From contig JADBWH010000107.1 in the NCBI GenBank assembly GCA_020404105.1, positions 1-40,121 on the forward strand: DNA of 40,121 bases, in the 5' to 3' direction. The notes under the pieces were generated by a model. That model was not told where the DNA came from. It ran no database searches and saw only the letters and a program-made list of their open reading frames with translations. Below are positions 8,793 to 16,333 of the stretch, one piece after another. Both the position numbers and the translations under genes were made by a program. Position 1 is the stretch's first letter, and each line of letters begins with the position of its first letter. The DNA comes from Pseudanabaena sp. M53BS1SP1A06MG (GTDB lineage: Bacteria > Cyanobacteriota > Cyanobacteriia > Pseudanabaenales > Pseudanabaenaceae).

Positions 8793-10226
8793 ATGAATCA
8801 GGATACAGCTCCATTACTAGAAGCGGCGTGGCGATATCTCAATATCGATCACGCACCTTTTTATATGCCTGGACATAAACGTGGTCAAGGCATTGATCGT
8901 GAGTTTCGTAAGCTCTTGGGTGAAACGGTCTTTCGTTTAGATTTACCAGAATTACCGGAACTAGAAGAGGCGATTACGGAAGCGGAATTATTAGCGGCTG
9001 AGGCGTATGGTAGCGATCACGTATGGTTTCTCACCAATGGATCTACCTGTGGCATACAGGCGATGCTCTTGGCAACCTGTAAACAGGGCGACAAGATCCT
9101 GATTGGGCGCAATTGCCACAAGGCAGTGATCGCGGGATTAGTCCTTAATGGAGCGACCCCAATTTATTTACCCACGGACTATTTACCAGCATTTGATTTA
9201 GATTTGGGAGTTAGTCCAGCAACTCTAGAATTATTTCTCCAAAAGTATCCTGATGCTAAAGCGGTAATGATCGTGAGTCCTAATTATTTTGGAGTTTGCG
9301 GTGAAATCGAAAAACTAGTAGCGATCGCCCATGCTTTTAATGTTCCCCTACTAGTCGACGCAGCACATGGCGCTCATTTAGGCTTTCATCCTGACCTGCC
9401 AATCTCAGCATTGCAAGCAGGAGCCGATCTCGTAGTGCAATCAACACACAAGGTCGCAGGTAGCCTGACCCAATCTTCGTTACTACATTTACAAGGTGAA
9501 CGCATTCAAGCGGAACAAGTGGATCGCGCCTTGCAGGTATTGCGATCCAGCAGTCCCAATCTCTTGCTGCTAATTTCCCTAGATGTGGCGCGGCGACAAA
9601 TAGCAACCAATGGCAAAGATTTGTTAAGTGAGACTTTACGCTTAGCCAAAGAAGCGCGATCGCGCTTACAGCAAATTCCTCATTTGCGAACCTTTGACCA
9701 AATAGCAGTCCCTAGTCTTGAGCTTACTCGCTTAACAGTTTTAGTTGATCACTTAGGAATTACAGGCTTTGATGCAGATCTCTGGTTACATTCTCAATTA
9801 AATGTCATGGCAGAAATGCCTACACTGAATCAATTAGTATTCATCCTTAGCCTCGGTAATACCCAAGCAGATATTGATCGCTTAATTCTCGCGTTCCAAC
9901 AAATTGCTCAAGATATTCATGAAAAACCAATCACCAATCATCAATCATCAATCACCTACTACCAATTACCAATCAACAATTACCAATCTCAACTTACTCC
10001 CCGTGAAGCTTATTTCGCTAAAAGAGAGCGTCTACCTCTAAAGCAAGCAATCGGCAGAATTAGCGCGGAGTCCCTCTGTCCCTATCCACCTGGAATTCCC
10101 CTAATTTGTATTGGCGAAGAAATTACTGCCGAAGTGGTGGAGATGTTGCAATGTATTTTGAGATCGGGCGGGATGATTAATGGTGCGAGTGATGACAGCT
10201 TAGAAACAATTCGGGTTGTCAAGTAG
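8793..10226 (+). CDS. Orn/Lys/Arg decarboxylase family PLP enzyme
   Basis: A PLP enzyme of fold type I, of the shorter decarboxylase group that lacks the N-terminal wing domain. Motifs seen: FYMPGHKRGQG near the N-terminus, the SNH-like TNGSTCGIQA cofactor loop, LLVDAAHGAHLGFHP with the PLP-binding Asp, and the Schiff-base lysine in VVQSTHKVAGS. The C-terminal domain begins at about LTPREAYFAKRERLPLKQAIG, also typical. The substrate (arginine, lysine or ornithine) cannot be told. ATG 8793 is preferred to TTG 8778. Between the two domains lies a low-complexity, Asn/Gln/Tyr/Ser-rich stretch of about 22 residues encoded by a tandem CCAATCA-type repeat (see findings). Confidence 0.88.
   Translation: MNQDTAPLLEAAWRYLNIDHAPFYMPGHKRGQGIDREFRKLLGETVFRLDLPELPELEEAITEAELLAAEAYGSDHVWFLTNGSTCGIQAMLLATCKQGDKILIGRNCHKAVIAGLVLNGATPIYLPTDYLPAFDLDLGVSPATLELFLQKYPDAKAVMIVSPNYFGVCGEIEKLVAIAHAFNVPLLVDAAHGAHLGFHPDLPISALQAGADLVVQSTHKVAGSLTQSSLLHLQGERIQAEQVDRALQVLRSSSPNLLLLISLDVARRQIATNGKDLLSETLRLAKEARSRLQQIPHLRTFDQIAVPSLELTRLTVLVDHLGITGFDADLWLHSQLNVMAEMPTLNQLVFILSLGNTQADIDRLILAFQQIAQDIHEKPITNHQSSITYYQLPINNYQSQLTPREAYFAKRERLPLKQAIGRISAESLCPYPPGIPLICIGEEITAEVVEMLQCILRSGGMINGASDDSLETIRVVK
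9925..9990 (+). repeat. Short tandem repeat (CCAATCA type) inside a coding sequence
   Basis: Degenerate heptamer-like units ACCAATC / ATCAATC / ACCAATT recur across about 65 bases. They match, in reverse complement, the TTGGTGA units of the intergenic repeat at 32703-32730. The insert keeps the reading frame of the decarboxylase. Confidence 0.65.
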
Positions 10227-10257
10227 AATAAGCAGAGATTTTCGCACAACCAAATTC

Positions 10258-10815
10258 ATGTCAGATCACACTTCAGCCCAAATTCTTCAAAATCGTCTGA
10301 GCTATCATGGTAGTAAGTTCTCTTTTCATACTGATCGCATCAAATTACCTAATGGCGCGATTGGTGAATATTCCTATATCAAACATCCTGGGGCAGGCAT
10401 GGCGGTTCCTGTGACTGCTGATGGCAAGTTTGTCTTAGTCAAGCAATATCGATTTGCCATTCAGCGCTATTTATTAGAATTTCCTGCGGGAACTTTGGAA
10501 GTTGGTGAACATCATGATGTGACGATTAAGCGAGAAATTGAAGAAGAGACGGGTTACAGTGCTAGTAAATGGCAATATCTCGGTGGATTCTACATTTGTC
10601 CAGGCTATTCTGATGAGATTATCCATGCCTATCTAGCCCAAGATCTCACTAAATTGGCACACCCCCCTGCTCAAGATGAAGATGAAGAGATAGAAGTAGT
10701 CTTGCTCAGTCGGGAAGAAATCGCTAATTTATTGCGATCGCAGAGTGCAGATACTAGCCTCGATGCCAAGTCCATCACTGCATTTCATCTGGCTTTGCAA
10801 GCTTTACAAGACTAG
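10258..10815 (+). CDS. Nudix hydrolase, ADP-ribose pyrophosphatase-like
   Basis: Hydrolyses a nucleoside diphosphate linked to another moiety, probably ADP-ribose or ADP-sugar. The complete Nudix box is present: G78-x5-E84-x7-R92-E93-I-x-E96-E97-x-G99-Y. The preceding FPAGTLEVGE is typical of ADP-ribose-type members. A TTG at 10216 would extend it into the previous gene; ATG 10258 gives 185 aa, matching the family, with a 31-base gap after the decarboxylase stop, so the two may be co-transcribed. No clear ribosome site is visible. Confidence 0.85.
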   Translation: MSDHTSAQILQNRLSYHGSKFSFHTDRIKLPNGAIGEYSYIKHPGAGMAVPVTADGKFVLVKQYRFAIQRYLLEFPAGTLEVGEHHDVTIKREIEEETGYSASKWQYLGGFYICPGYSDEIIHAYLAQDLTKLAHPPAQDEDEEIEVVLLSREEIANLLRSQSADTSLDAKSITAFHLALQALQD

Positions 10816-10948
10816 GTGATCATAGCAAATTGTAGAAATTTGTTGACTTATCGCAGATGAGTTAACAAAGGTGAAATTCACTAAGCTGAAAAACTTTATA
10901 TCTGATATTTTATATCTGGATATAAGTAGCTCAACTTAATTAAAACCC

Positions 10949-11001
10949 AAACCGAGAGTTTTGTTCCGCCCGCATAGCGGGCGGAACAAAACTCTCGGTT
11001 T
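10949..11001. terminator. 25-bp perfect hairpin, terminator-like
   Basis: The arms at 10949-10973 and 10977-11001 are perfect complements with loop ATA, GC-rich at the tip (CCGCCCGC/GCGGGCGG) and flanked by an A-run and a T-run. It lies in the 408-base gap between the Nudix and MFS genes and probably terminates the former. Confidence 0.6.
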
Positions 11002-11053
11002 TTAGTTTACTTATGTCTAGCTGCTTATAAAGTAGTCCTCAACAAAATATGAG

Positions 11054-11111
11054 TGGGTTCGACTTCGCTCAGCCAACGTTCATTTTTGCTGGCTGAGCGA
11101 AGCCGAAGCCA
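11054..11111. repeat. Inverted repeat of the cyanobacterial CTTCGCTCAGCC type
   Basis: 22-base arms (11054-11075 and 11090-11111) pair with two mismatches around a 14-base loop. Sequences ending TTCGCTCAGCCA are common dispersed repeats in cyanobacteria. Otherwise the gap to 11223 holds one GCGATCGC and no other feature. Confidence 0.6.
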
Positions 11112-11223
11112 ATAATTCTCACAACTGACTTAGGTCTGCAATATGGAACAGGGTAATTGCCCTGAAGAATTTGCTCTAATCGAGCTGTAGTATAAACAAG
11201 GACTCTAAGCGATCGCCTTTAGC

Positions 11224-12432
11224 ATGAATCGTAAATTTTGGATTATTGCCCTCATTTCTTTCATTAACTCCCTGAGCTTTACGATTCTCATCCCTGTTCT
11301 GTATCAGTACGGTAGACAGTTCCAGTTAAATGATTTTGAGACGAGTTTACTATTTTCAATCTACGCGATCTCCCAATTCGTCTCCACGCCAGTCATCGGG
11401 AAACTTAGTGATCGCTTTGGGCGCAAACCATTGTTAATTATCAGCTTAGCGGGTACAGTCATCGCTAATCTAATGGCAGGAAGCGCTACGACCGCCGCAG
11501 TATTATTTTTTGCAAGATTTCTAGATGGTATTACAGGGGGAAATGCCTCAGTTGCCCAAGCGGTCATTTCCGATGTCACTACCCCCGAAAATCGTGCTAA
11601 GGCTTTTGGGATTAATGGAGCTGCCTTTGGTTTAGGTTTTATTTTAGGTCCTGCGATTAGCTTGCTCGCGCAGAAAGTTGCCTTGAATACCCCCCTAGGA
11701 AAATCATTTGGTGCTTCGTTTTTAGTGTCAGGAGTGATTGCTGCGATCGCTTTATTTTTAACAATTTTCTTCTTACCAGAAACCACCACGACTAAAGCCC
11801 AAAAAGCTCAAAATATTTTTGACATCGGCTTAGAGAATCTGATCAATGGCTTATTGATGCCCAAAATCGGTATTTTATTGATTATTAATTTCTTAACGGG
11901 ATTAACCTTCAATATCTTTACCTTTGCCTTCCAGCCCTACTTTCTCAATGTTCTCAAGCAAAACAGCGATGGGCTTGCCCTCATGTTTTTGCTGTTCGGT
12001 GTACTCGCGGTCATTATGCAAACAGTGGGGATTTCCCAGATGACTAGATATCTACAATTGGTACAAATCTTGTTTTTAGGACTACTGATCCGTAGTATCT
12101 CCTTTGTGCTCATGCCAATTTGGAAAGATATCAATTACTTTATTGCCGTTTGTATACTGTTCTCATTACTGAATTCAGTCGTTCAACCGATGATTAGCGC
12201 CTTAATTTCTCTTAATGCGCCTCCTGCAGAGCAAGGCTCTATGTTAGGTGTTAACTCTTCCTACCTTAGCATTTCCAATGGATTTGGACCAGTCATAGCA
12301 GGCTTAGTTATCAATCAGGAATATCCTGAATCTTACAGCTATCCCCTCTATTTAGCAGGTATTTGTACTTTCCTTGTCTTAGGTTTAGCCTTTATCAAAC
12401 GCAAAGATTATGCAGTCAAAGGGGTGAGGTGA
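11224..12432 (+). CDS. MFS transporter
   Basis: A twelve-helix major facilitator, 402 aa. Loop 2-3 carries MFS motif A, GKLSDRFGRKP at residues 59-69; the TM4-TM5 region has DGITGGNASVAQAVISD, as in TetA/DHA1-like drug:H+ antiporters. A central hydrophilic loop (TTTKAQKAQNIFDIGLEN) separates the two halves. The substrate is unknown. The ATG start follows a GCGATCGC immediately upstream; no clear ribosome site. The downstream gap to hsp20 is 155 bases with only a weak hairpin (ACCGAA/TTCGGT near 12438-12454). Confidence 0.88.
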   Translation: MNRKFWIIALISFINSLSFTILIPVLYQYGRQFQLNDFETSLLFSIYAISQFVSTPVIGKLSDRFGRKPLLIISLAGTVIANLMAGSATTAAVLFFARFLDGITGGNASVAQAVISDVTTPENRAKAFGINGAAFGLGFILGPAISLLAQKVALNTPLGKSFGASFLVSGVIAAIALFLTIFFLPETTTTKAQKAQNIFDIGLENLINGLLMPKIGILLIINFLTGLTFNIFTFAFQPYFLNVLKQNSDGLALMFLLFGVLAVIMQTVGISQMTRYLQLVQILFLGLLIRSISFVLMPIWKDINYFIAVCILFSLLNSVVQPMISALISLNAPPAEQGSMLGVNSSYLSISNGFGPVIAGLVINQEYPESYSYPLYLAGICTFLVLGLAFIKRKDYAVKGVR

Positions 12433-12587
12433 ACCCTACCGAAAAAGTTCGGTTCTCCTTCTGTGCATAGCTTTGCAGCTATTTCATAATAAAACTGTGA
12501 ACGAAAGGGAAGTACAAAATATCAACTAAATCCTAAACCTACTTCTAAATGTTCATAGTTGTTTTGAAATAGCTCAAGGTGATATTT

Positions 12588-13037
12588 ATGTTAGTACGTT
12601 GGCAACCTTTACAAGAAATCGAAGAAGTTCGTCGTCAGTTTGATCGCATGTTCCGCGACATTACTAGCTTGGATCAAGAAGCCGCTAAAGGTTGGGTTCC
12701 CGCTAGTGAATTGCGCGATGATGGCGATCATTTGACCCTCAGACTCTCCATTCCTGATATCGAAGCTAAGGATCTCGATATTCAAGTAACCAAGGATTCG
12801 TTGACAATTGCTGGTGAACGTCACCTCGAACGCAAAGAAGAATCTCCTGAAAAAGGTTACTACTGGAGTGAAATCAGCTATGGTAAGTTCCGCCGTGTAT
12901 TTGCACTGCCTGTAGCGATCGAAAATGAACAAGTTAAGGCTGAATACTCCAATGGTATTCTCACTCTAGCCTTGCCAAAAGCTAATGAAGTCAAAGCTTT
13001 TAAGGTCAATGTTACCACTGAGTTACCTGCCTCCTAA
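12588..13037 (+). CDS. hspA: Small heat-shock protein Hsp20/alpha-crystallin
   Basis: An ATP-independent chaperone that holds unfolded proteins and, in cyanobacteria, also associates with thylakoid membranes. The alpha-crystallin domain covers about residues 45-140 with the conserved GILTLALPK near its end; the N-terminus MLVRWQPLQEIEEVRRQFD is typical of cyanobacterial HspA. The ATG at 12588 is chosen over an upstream GTG at 12579 because AAGGTG (12576-12581) gives a normally spaced ribosome site and 149 aa. Heat induction is expected for the family; the leader might fold over the ribosome site, but I could find only 4-bp complementarity, so this is not claimed. Confidence 0.93.
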   Translation: MLVRWQPLQEIEEVRRQFDRMFRDITSLDQEAAKGWVPASELRDDGDHLTLRLSIPDIEAKDLDIQVTKDSLTIAGERHLERKEESPEKGYYWSEISYGKFRRVFALPVAIENEQVKAEYSNGILTLALPKANEVKAFKVNVTTELPAS

Positions 13038-13042
13038 TTGAA

Positions 13043-13184
13043 TAACGCCAGTTTGGGTTAAATTGGCAAATTTTGAAATCTAAGAAGTAAAAGCCTTGCT
13101 TAGCAAGGCTTTTACTTCCTAGAGATGATTTGCTACGCAAACCATCTCTAAAAGCTCGTTTCAAATTATCCCGAACTCGCGTTA
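13043..13184 (+). repeat. TAACG-ended MITE-like element, 142 bp
   Basis: The left end TAACGCCAGTTTGGGTTAA and right end ATCCCGAACTCGCGTTA are imperfect inverted repeats. Inside are two hairpins, AAAAGCCTTGC/GCAAGGCTTTT and GAGATGATTTGC/GCAAACCATCTC. It matches the 39542-39690 copy almost throughout. It is flanked by AA on both sides (13041-13042 and 13185-13186), compatible with a 2-bp target duplication. No coding capacity. Confidence 0.8.
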
Positions 13185-13231
13185 AAACTGAGAAGTGCTG
13201 CAAAGCAGCACTTCTCAGTTTTAACGCGAGT
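13175..13231. terminator. 27-bp perfect hairpin overlapping the repeat end
   Basis: The arms 13175-13201 and 13205-13231 are perfect complements with loop AAA. The left arm begins inside the MITE right end (ACTCGCGTTA) and the right arm ends in TAACGCGAGT, identical to the outer 10 bases of that end. It sits between convergent genes (hsp20 on plus, Nudix on minus) and abuts the Nudix stop codon, so it probably terminates both. Confidence 0.65.
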
Positions 13232-13687
13232 CTATTTCTTATATAAACTTTGTTGCTCTAGCAATACATTCAGCGATTGCCAACAGCGAACTGAGCAAAT
13301 ATCAGCAGTAATTGTATCAATTTGAAGCCACTGAATTCCCTTTTCCCCAATTTCTGGATCGGAACTGCTCAAAACACAAGATTGGCGATCGACAGAGCAT
13401 AGATAAACAATATTTACATTATGGAGTTGTCTTCCTTGCATAAGCGGATCGGGAAAAAAACTATCAGTAACTGTTAAAAGCTGAATAATTTCAAAGGTAG
13501 TAATACCTGTTTCTTCTTCAATTTCCCGACGTAGTCCATCAAGAACTGGTTCTTGAGGCTCTAGTCCGCCACCTGGTAAGTCCCAACAGTCTACTTCGGG
13601 CAATGTCATTTGATGAATTAGCAATACCTCACCTGAATCCACAAATAAACCATTTACTGTTACTCTCAATCTAGTTTCTAAAGTCAT
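13232..13687 (-). CDS. Nudix hydrolase, last gene of the phosphonate cluster
   Basis: A 151-aa Nudix hydrolase. The box is complete: G40-x5-E46-x7-R54-E55-I-x-E58-E59-x-G61-I. The MutT-like N-terminus (LRVTVNGLFVDSGEVLLIHQ) does not fix the substrate. It begins 19 bases after the HD-domain gene on the same strand, so it is likely part of the same transcript; a role in phosphonate metabolism is not implied by its family. The stop codon touches a long palindrome. Confidence 0.85.
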   Translation of the reverse strand: MTLETRLRVTVNGLFVDSGEVLLIHQMTLPEVDCWDLPGGGLEPQEPVLDGLRREIEEETGITTFEIIQLLTVTDSFFPDPLMQGRQLHNVNIVYLCSVDRQSCVLSSSDPEIGEKGIQWLQIDTITADICSVRCWQSLNVLLEQQSLYKK

Positions 13688-13706
13688 TGTGTATAGTTCA
13701 ATTTAA

Positions 13707-14249
13707 TTAGAGACAACTTTTAGCGATCGCCACAAAGCTAAGTAAATCTTGAGTCTCCAGCCCCACAACCTTGGCGCGATCATCCCAGATTCTAAGCTTG
13801 ACGGCATCTTTAGCATAGGGTTTAGCAATAAATGTTGCAGATTCCTTCTTAGAAAAAGTGCCACCCTGCAAAATCAAACTACTTTCAGAATTTTCGGAAA
13901 GACTGGCACGATAATTAGGATCGATCGCACAAAGATAGCGCTTCGCATCAACATGCAATCGGATCGGTTCGGTGACAGCATGTGAAAAGATTTGCTCTAA
14001 ATATTTTGCTCCTTCTTTTTCATGGCGATCATCGATCGCCTGTTCAGTAGGATTTTCGCCAAGATCGTGCAGCAAATGCCCAATATCATGGAGAAGGCAA
14101 GCGGTAATTAGTTCGGGACTAGCTGCATGTTCCATAGCAAGAGTGGCACATTGCAACCCATGCTCTAACTGGGTAATTGGTTCGCCTCCATATTGGGCGT
14201 GACCTTTAGTTGCGAATATATCAAAGATTTCGTCAAGATTTAATCTCAT
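13707..14249 (-). CDS. phnZ: PhnZ-like HD-domain di-iron oxygenase (phosphonate-associated)
   Basis: PhnZ cleaves the C-P bond of (R)-1-hydroxy-2-aminoethylphosphonate to glycine and phosphate with a mixed-valent di-iron centre. All the hallmark residues can be placed: Y20 and E23 (the Y24/E27 substrate gate of PhnZ), H30, H54-D55 (LLHDIG), H76, H99, K103 and D156, with spacings like those of PhnZ. The length of 180 aa fits. It starts 9 bases after the FAD oxidoreductase stop codon, so the two are co-transcribed. No PhnY dioxygenase, which normally makes the PhnZ substrate, lies in the window. Exact substrate is inferred from family and context. Confidence 0.82.
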   Translation of the reverse strand: MRLNLDEIFDIFATKGHAQYGGEPITQLEHGLQCATLAMEHAASPELITACLLHDIGHLLHDLGENPTEQAIDDRHEKEGAKYLEQIFSHAVTEPIRLHVDAKRYLCAIDPNYRASLSENSESSLILQGGTFSKKESATFIAKPYAKDAVKLRIWDDRAKVVGLETQDLLSFVAIAKSCL

Positions 14250-14258
14250 GCCCTATTC

Positions 14259-15401
14259 CTAAAGTAACGCAGTAATATTTTCTTCGGCTAAGCCAAAGGA
14301 TAGAGTCATTCCTGCTCCACTAAGCCCGTTAACGATGGTGACGTTGGCTTCAGGCTCAGCCATAAATTCGGTTTTGCCAGCAAGCTTTGCATAGACTCCA
14401 TGCCACGTTTCCGCAATCTTGAGTTCTGGAAATTTGGCAAAGGTTTGTAAGTATTCGAGAACGTAGTTATTAATTTCTGCGCGATCGAAGGGATCGGGAG
14501 TCAATCCATATTCGTGGGAATCACCTAGAATTAACTCACCCAAACCATTTTGCGAAACCATGACATGAATTCCCCATTCAGGAAAATGTGGAGTTTCTAT
14601 TTCAATCCTTTTCTTCAAAGCATCTAAGGTTTGGCAATGACTAAAAGAACTATAGTGAGTTAGTGTCAGCCCTGCATAGAGGGAAGGACCTAATCGCCAA
14701 TTTGCAGGTTGGGACACAGTTCGCATCATTTGTAGCTTGACTTTAGTGATATTGCTCTCTGTATAGATTTCTGGATAAAGGGTTTCAAAATCTGCACCGC
14801 TACAAACAAAAATGCGATCGGCTGTCCAAGTCTCATTCCCCACTTGCAGATTAGGATGTGAGATCGCATTTACAACTTTGCCAAATTGAAATTCAATCGG
14901 ATAATTTCTCGCTAAAAATGCTGGTAACTTTTGGATCACTTCCCTCGGATCGACGGTTACTTCCGTGCTACTCCATAGAGCGCCGAGCAAGCCCTTGGTA
15001 ATCGCGGCTTCACTCTTTTGGGCGACGGCTTCAGCATTTAATAAAGCGATCGTGTTAACGCCTTCATTAGTAGCGATAAATTCTTCAAGTACGTCTAGTT
15101 CGTCCTGACGATAGGCGAGTAATAGAGAACCACTGGGATCATGATATAGTCCTGCTTTTTCGATAACTTCGAGCCAGATTTCTCTGGACTTTAGAGCGCG
15201 ATCGCGTAATTTCCCTAAAGGCTGTCCGACTGGCCAGATCATACCAAAGTTGCGAATGGAAGCTCCCACAGCCCTTAAATTTCGCTCAAATACTGTAACT
15301 TGATAGCCGCGTTTAGCAGCAGCAAGGGTATGGGCTAGTCCGACAATCCCCGCACCTACGATCGCTATTTCTGTGTGTTTTTTATGATTTTTGTTGCTCA
15401 T
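14259..15401 (-). CDS. FAD-dependent amine oxidoreductase of phosphonate clusters
   Basis: A glycine-oxidase-like flavoprotein, 380 aa, with the N-terminal dinucleotide motif VGAGIVGLAHTLAAAKRGY followed by the acidic residue in VFERN, and a C-terminal GLSGAGMTLSFGLAEE as in DAO-family oxidases. It resembles the FAD oxidoreductases that recur next to PhnX- or PhnZ-type genes (the TIGR03364-type family). Such enzymes act on aminophosphonates at the C-N bond. It is placed between PhnX-like and PhnZ-like genes, with 9 bases to the latter. A hairpin at 15427-15463 separates it from the hydrolase gene. Most likely role: oxidising the amine of AEP, N-methyl-AEP or hydroxy-AEP; the exact substrate is not readable. 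Confidence 0.82.
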   Translation of the reverse strand: MSNKNHKKHTEIAIVGAGIVGLAHTLAAAKRGYQVTVFERNLRAVGASIRNFGMIWPVGQPLGKLRDRALKSREIWLEVIEKAGLYHDPSGSLLLAYRQDELDVLEEFIATNEGVNTIALLNAEAVAQKSEAAITKGLLGALWSSTEVTVDPREVIQKLPAFLARNYPIEFQFGKVVNAISHPNLQVGNETWTADRIFVCSGADFETLYPEIYTESNITKVKLQMMRTVSQPANWRLGPSLYAGLTLTHYSSFSHCQTLDALKKRIEIETPHFPEWGIHVMVSQNGLGELILGDSHEYGLTPDPFDRAEINNYVLEYLQTFAKFPELKIAETWHGVYAKLAGKTEFMAEPEANVTIVNGLSGAGMTLSFGLAEENITALL

Positions 15402-15426
15402 GATTGTATTACCTGACTTTGCTGGT

Positions 15427-15463
15427 TTAAGGATAGGCGGCGCAGAGCGCCGTCTATCCTTAA
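15427..15463. other. Hairpin between the phnX-like and FAD oxidoreductase genes
   Basis: Arms of 17 bases (15427-15443 and 15447-15463, loop AGA) pair perfectly apart from one G-T. No U-run follows in the minus direction, so it is more likely an mRNA-stability or processing element than a terminator. Confidence 0.5.
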
Positions 15464-15467
15464 CACT

Positions 15468-16193
15468 TTATAGACTAGCTAGTTTATTCTGAAATTCTGA
15501 CAAGGATGAAACTAGTCCATCGTGAGGATAGGCAGCTAATTGCTCTTCAGTATGGGTTCCATTCGTGATACCAAAAGTATAAAGGCAGCTAGCGTTTTTC
15601 CCTGCGGCAAGATCGGAAGGAGTATCGCCAATACAAACTACTTGCTTGGGATCGTTGATTCCAAGTAAATACATTGCCTTTTGGATCATATAGGGGGCAG
15701 GGCGACCTTCTTGATTGTAAATCTCTGATGGAGTAATCGAAGATTGAATAAACGTATCTTCAGAACCAAGATGATTTGCATTTAATCCGCGATCCCATCC
15801 GAGTCGATTGAGAATGATATCGGTCACTTCCCGATAAAAACCAGTGTTTAGCGCGATTTTAATTTGTTGCGATCGCAACCAGTCAAATAGTTCCAAGCAT
15901 CCGACCGTTGGTTCAACGGGTTGAGTACGGTAGTGGTTTTCTAAAATCTGTTTAAATTCGATAAAGGAAGTTTCTACATTGGAGGCGTAGTTAGGATCTG
16001 CTTTATCAATCTGCTCCGCCCATAGGGTTTGGAAAACTAATTTCTTAGAAATTCCCATCATGGCAATCACTCGATCAGTCGGAGCCTGTAATCCTGTATT
16101 CGCGGCTGCTTGCATAAAGCATTGTTCGACTTCGCGATCGTCTCTGACTGTGGTTCCAGCCATATCAAGAACTACTAATTTAATTTCATTCAT
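15468..16193 (-). CDS. Phosphonatase-like HAD hydrolase (PhnX-related)
   Basis: A HAD-superfamily hydrolase, 241 aa. Motif I is VVLDMAGTTVRD with nucleophile D10; motif III/IV are CIGDTPSDLAAG. In PhnX (phosphonoacetaldehyde hydrolase) a cap-domain lysine in MGLLK forms a Schiff base with the substrate; here MGISK places K50 at the same distance from motif I. This supports cleavage of phosphonoacetaldehyde to acetaldehyde and phosphate. The family also includes phosphonatase-like proteins of unknown substrate (TIGR03351 type), so the call is hedged. It is separated from the toxin gene upstream by 140 bases. Confidence 0.82.
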   Translation of the reverse strand: MNEIKLVVLDMAGTTVRDDREVEQCFMQAAANTGLQAPTDRVIAMMGISKKLVFQTLWAEQIDKADPNYASNVETSFIEFKQILENHYRTQPVEPTVGCLELFDWLRSQQIKIALNTGFYREVTDIILNRLGWDRGLNANHLGSEDTFIQSSITPSEIYNQEGRPAPYMIQKAMYLLGINDPKQVVCIGDTPSDLAAGKNASCLYTFGITNGTHTEEQLAAYPHDGLVSSLSEFQNKLASL

Positions 16194-16305
16194 CGATCTA
16201 TATCTGAATTGAAAATCATCTTTATCCTAACATTAGGGCGATCGCCTCAACCCCATATCACTAAATCAAAATCTCAAGTGGATGTGAGACAAAGCGATCG
16301 CCTGA

Positions 16306-16329
16306 AAAGACTCTAAGAAAGACTCTAAG
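16306..16329. repeat. Tandem 12-bp duplication beside the toxin stop codon
   Basis: AAAGACTCTAAG occurs twice in direct tandem. It lies in the 140-base gap between the toxin-like gene and the phnX-like gene, which also holds two GCGATCGC sites. Confidence 0.7.
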
Positions 16330-16333
16330 ATTT

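Noticed and set aside
12500-12587. RNA thermometer in the hsp20 leader
   Set aside because: Only a 4-bp ACCT/AGGT pairing to the ribosome site was found, too weak without folding calculations.
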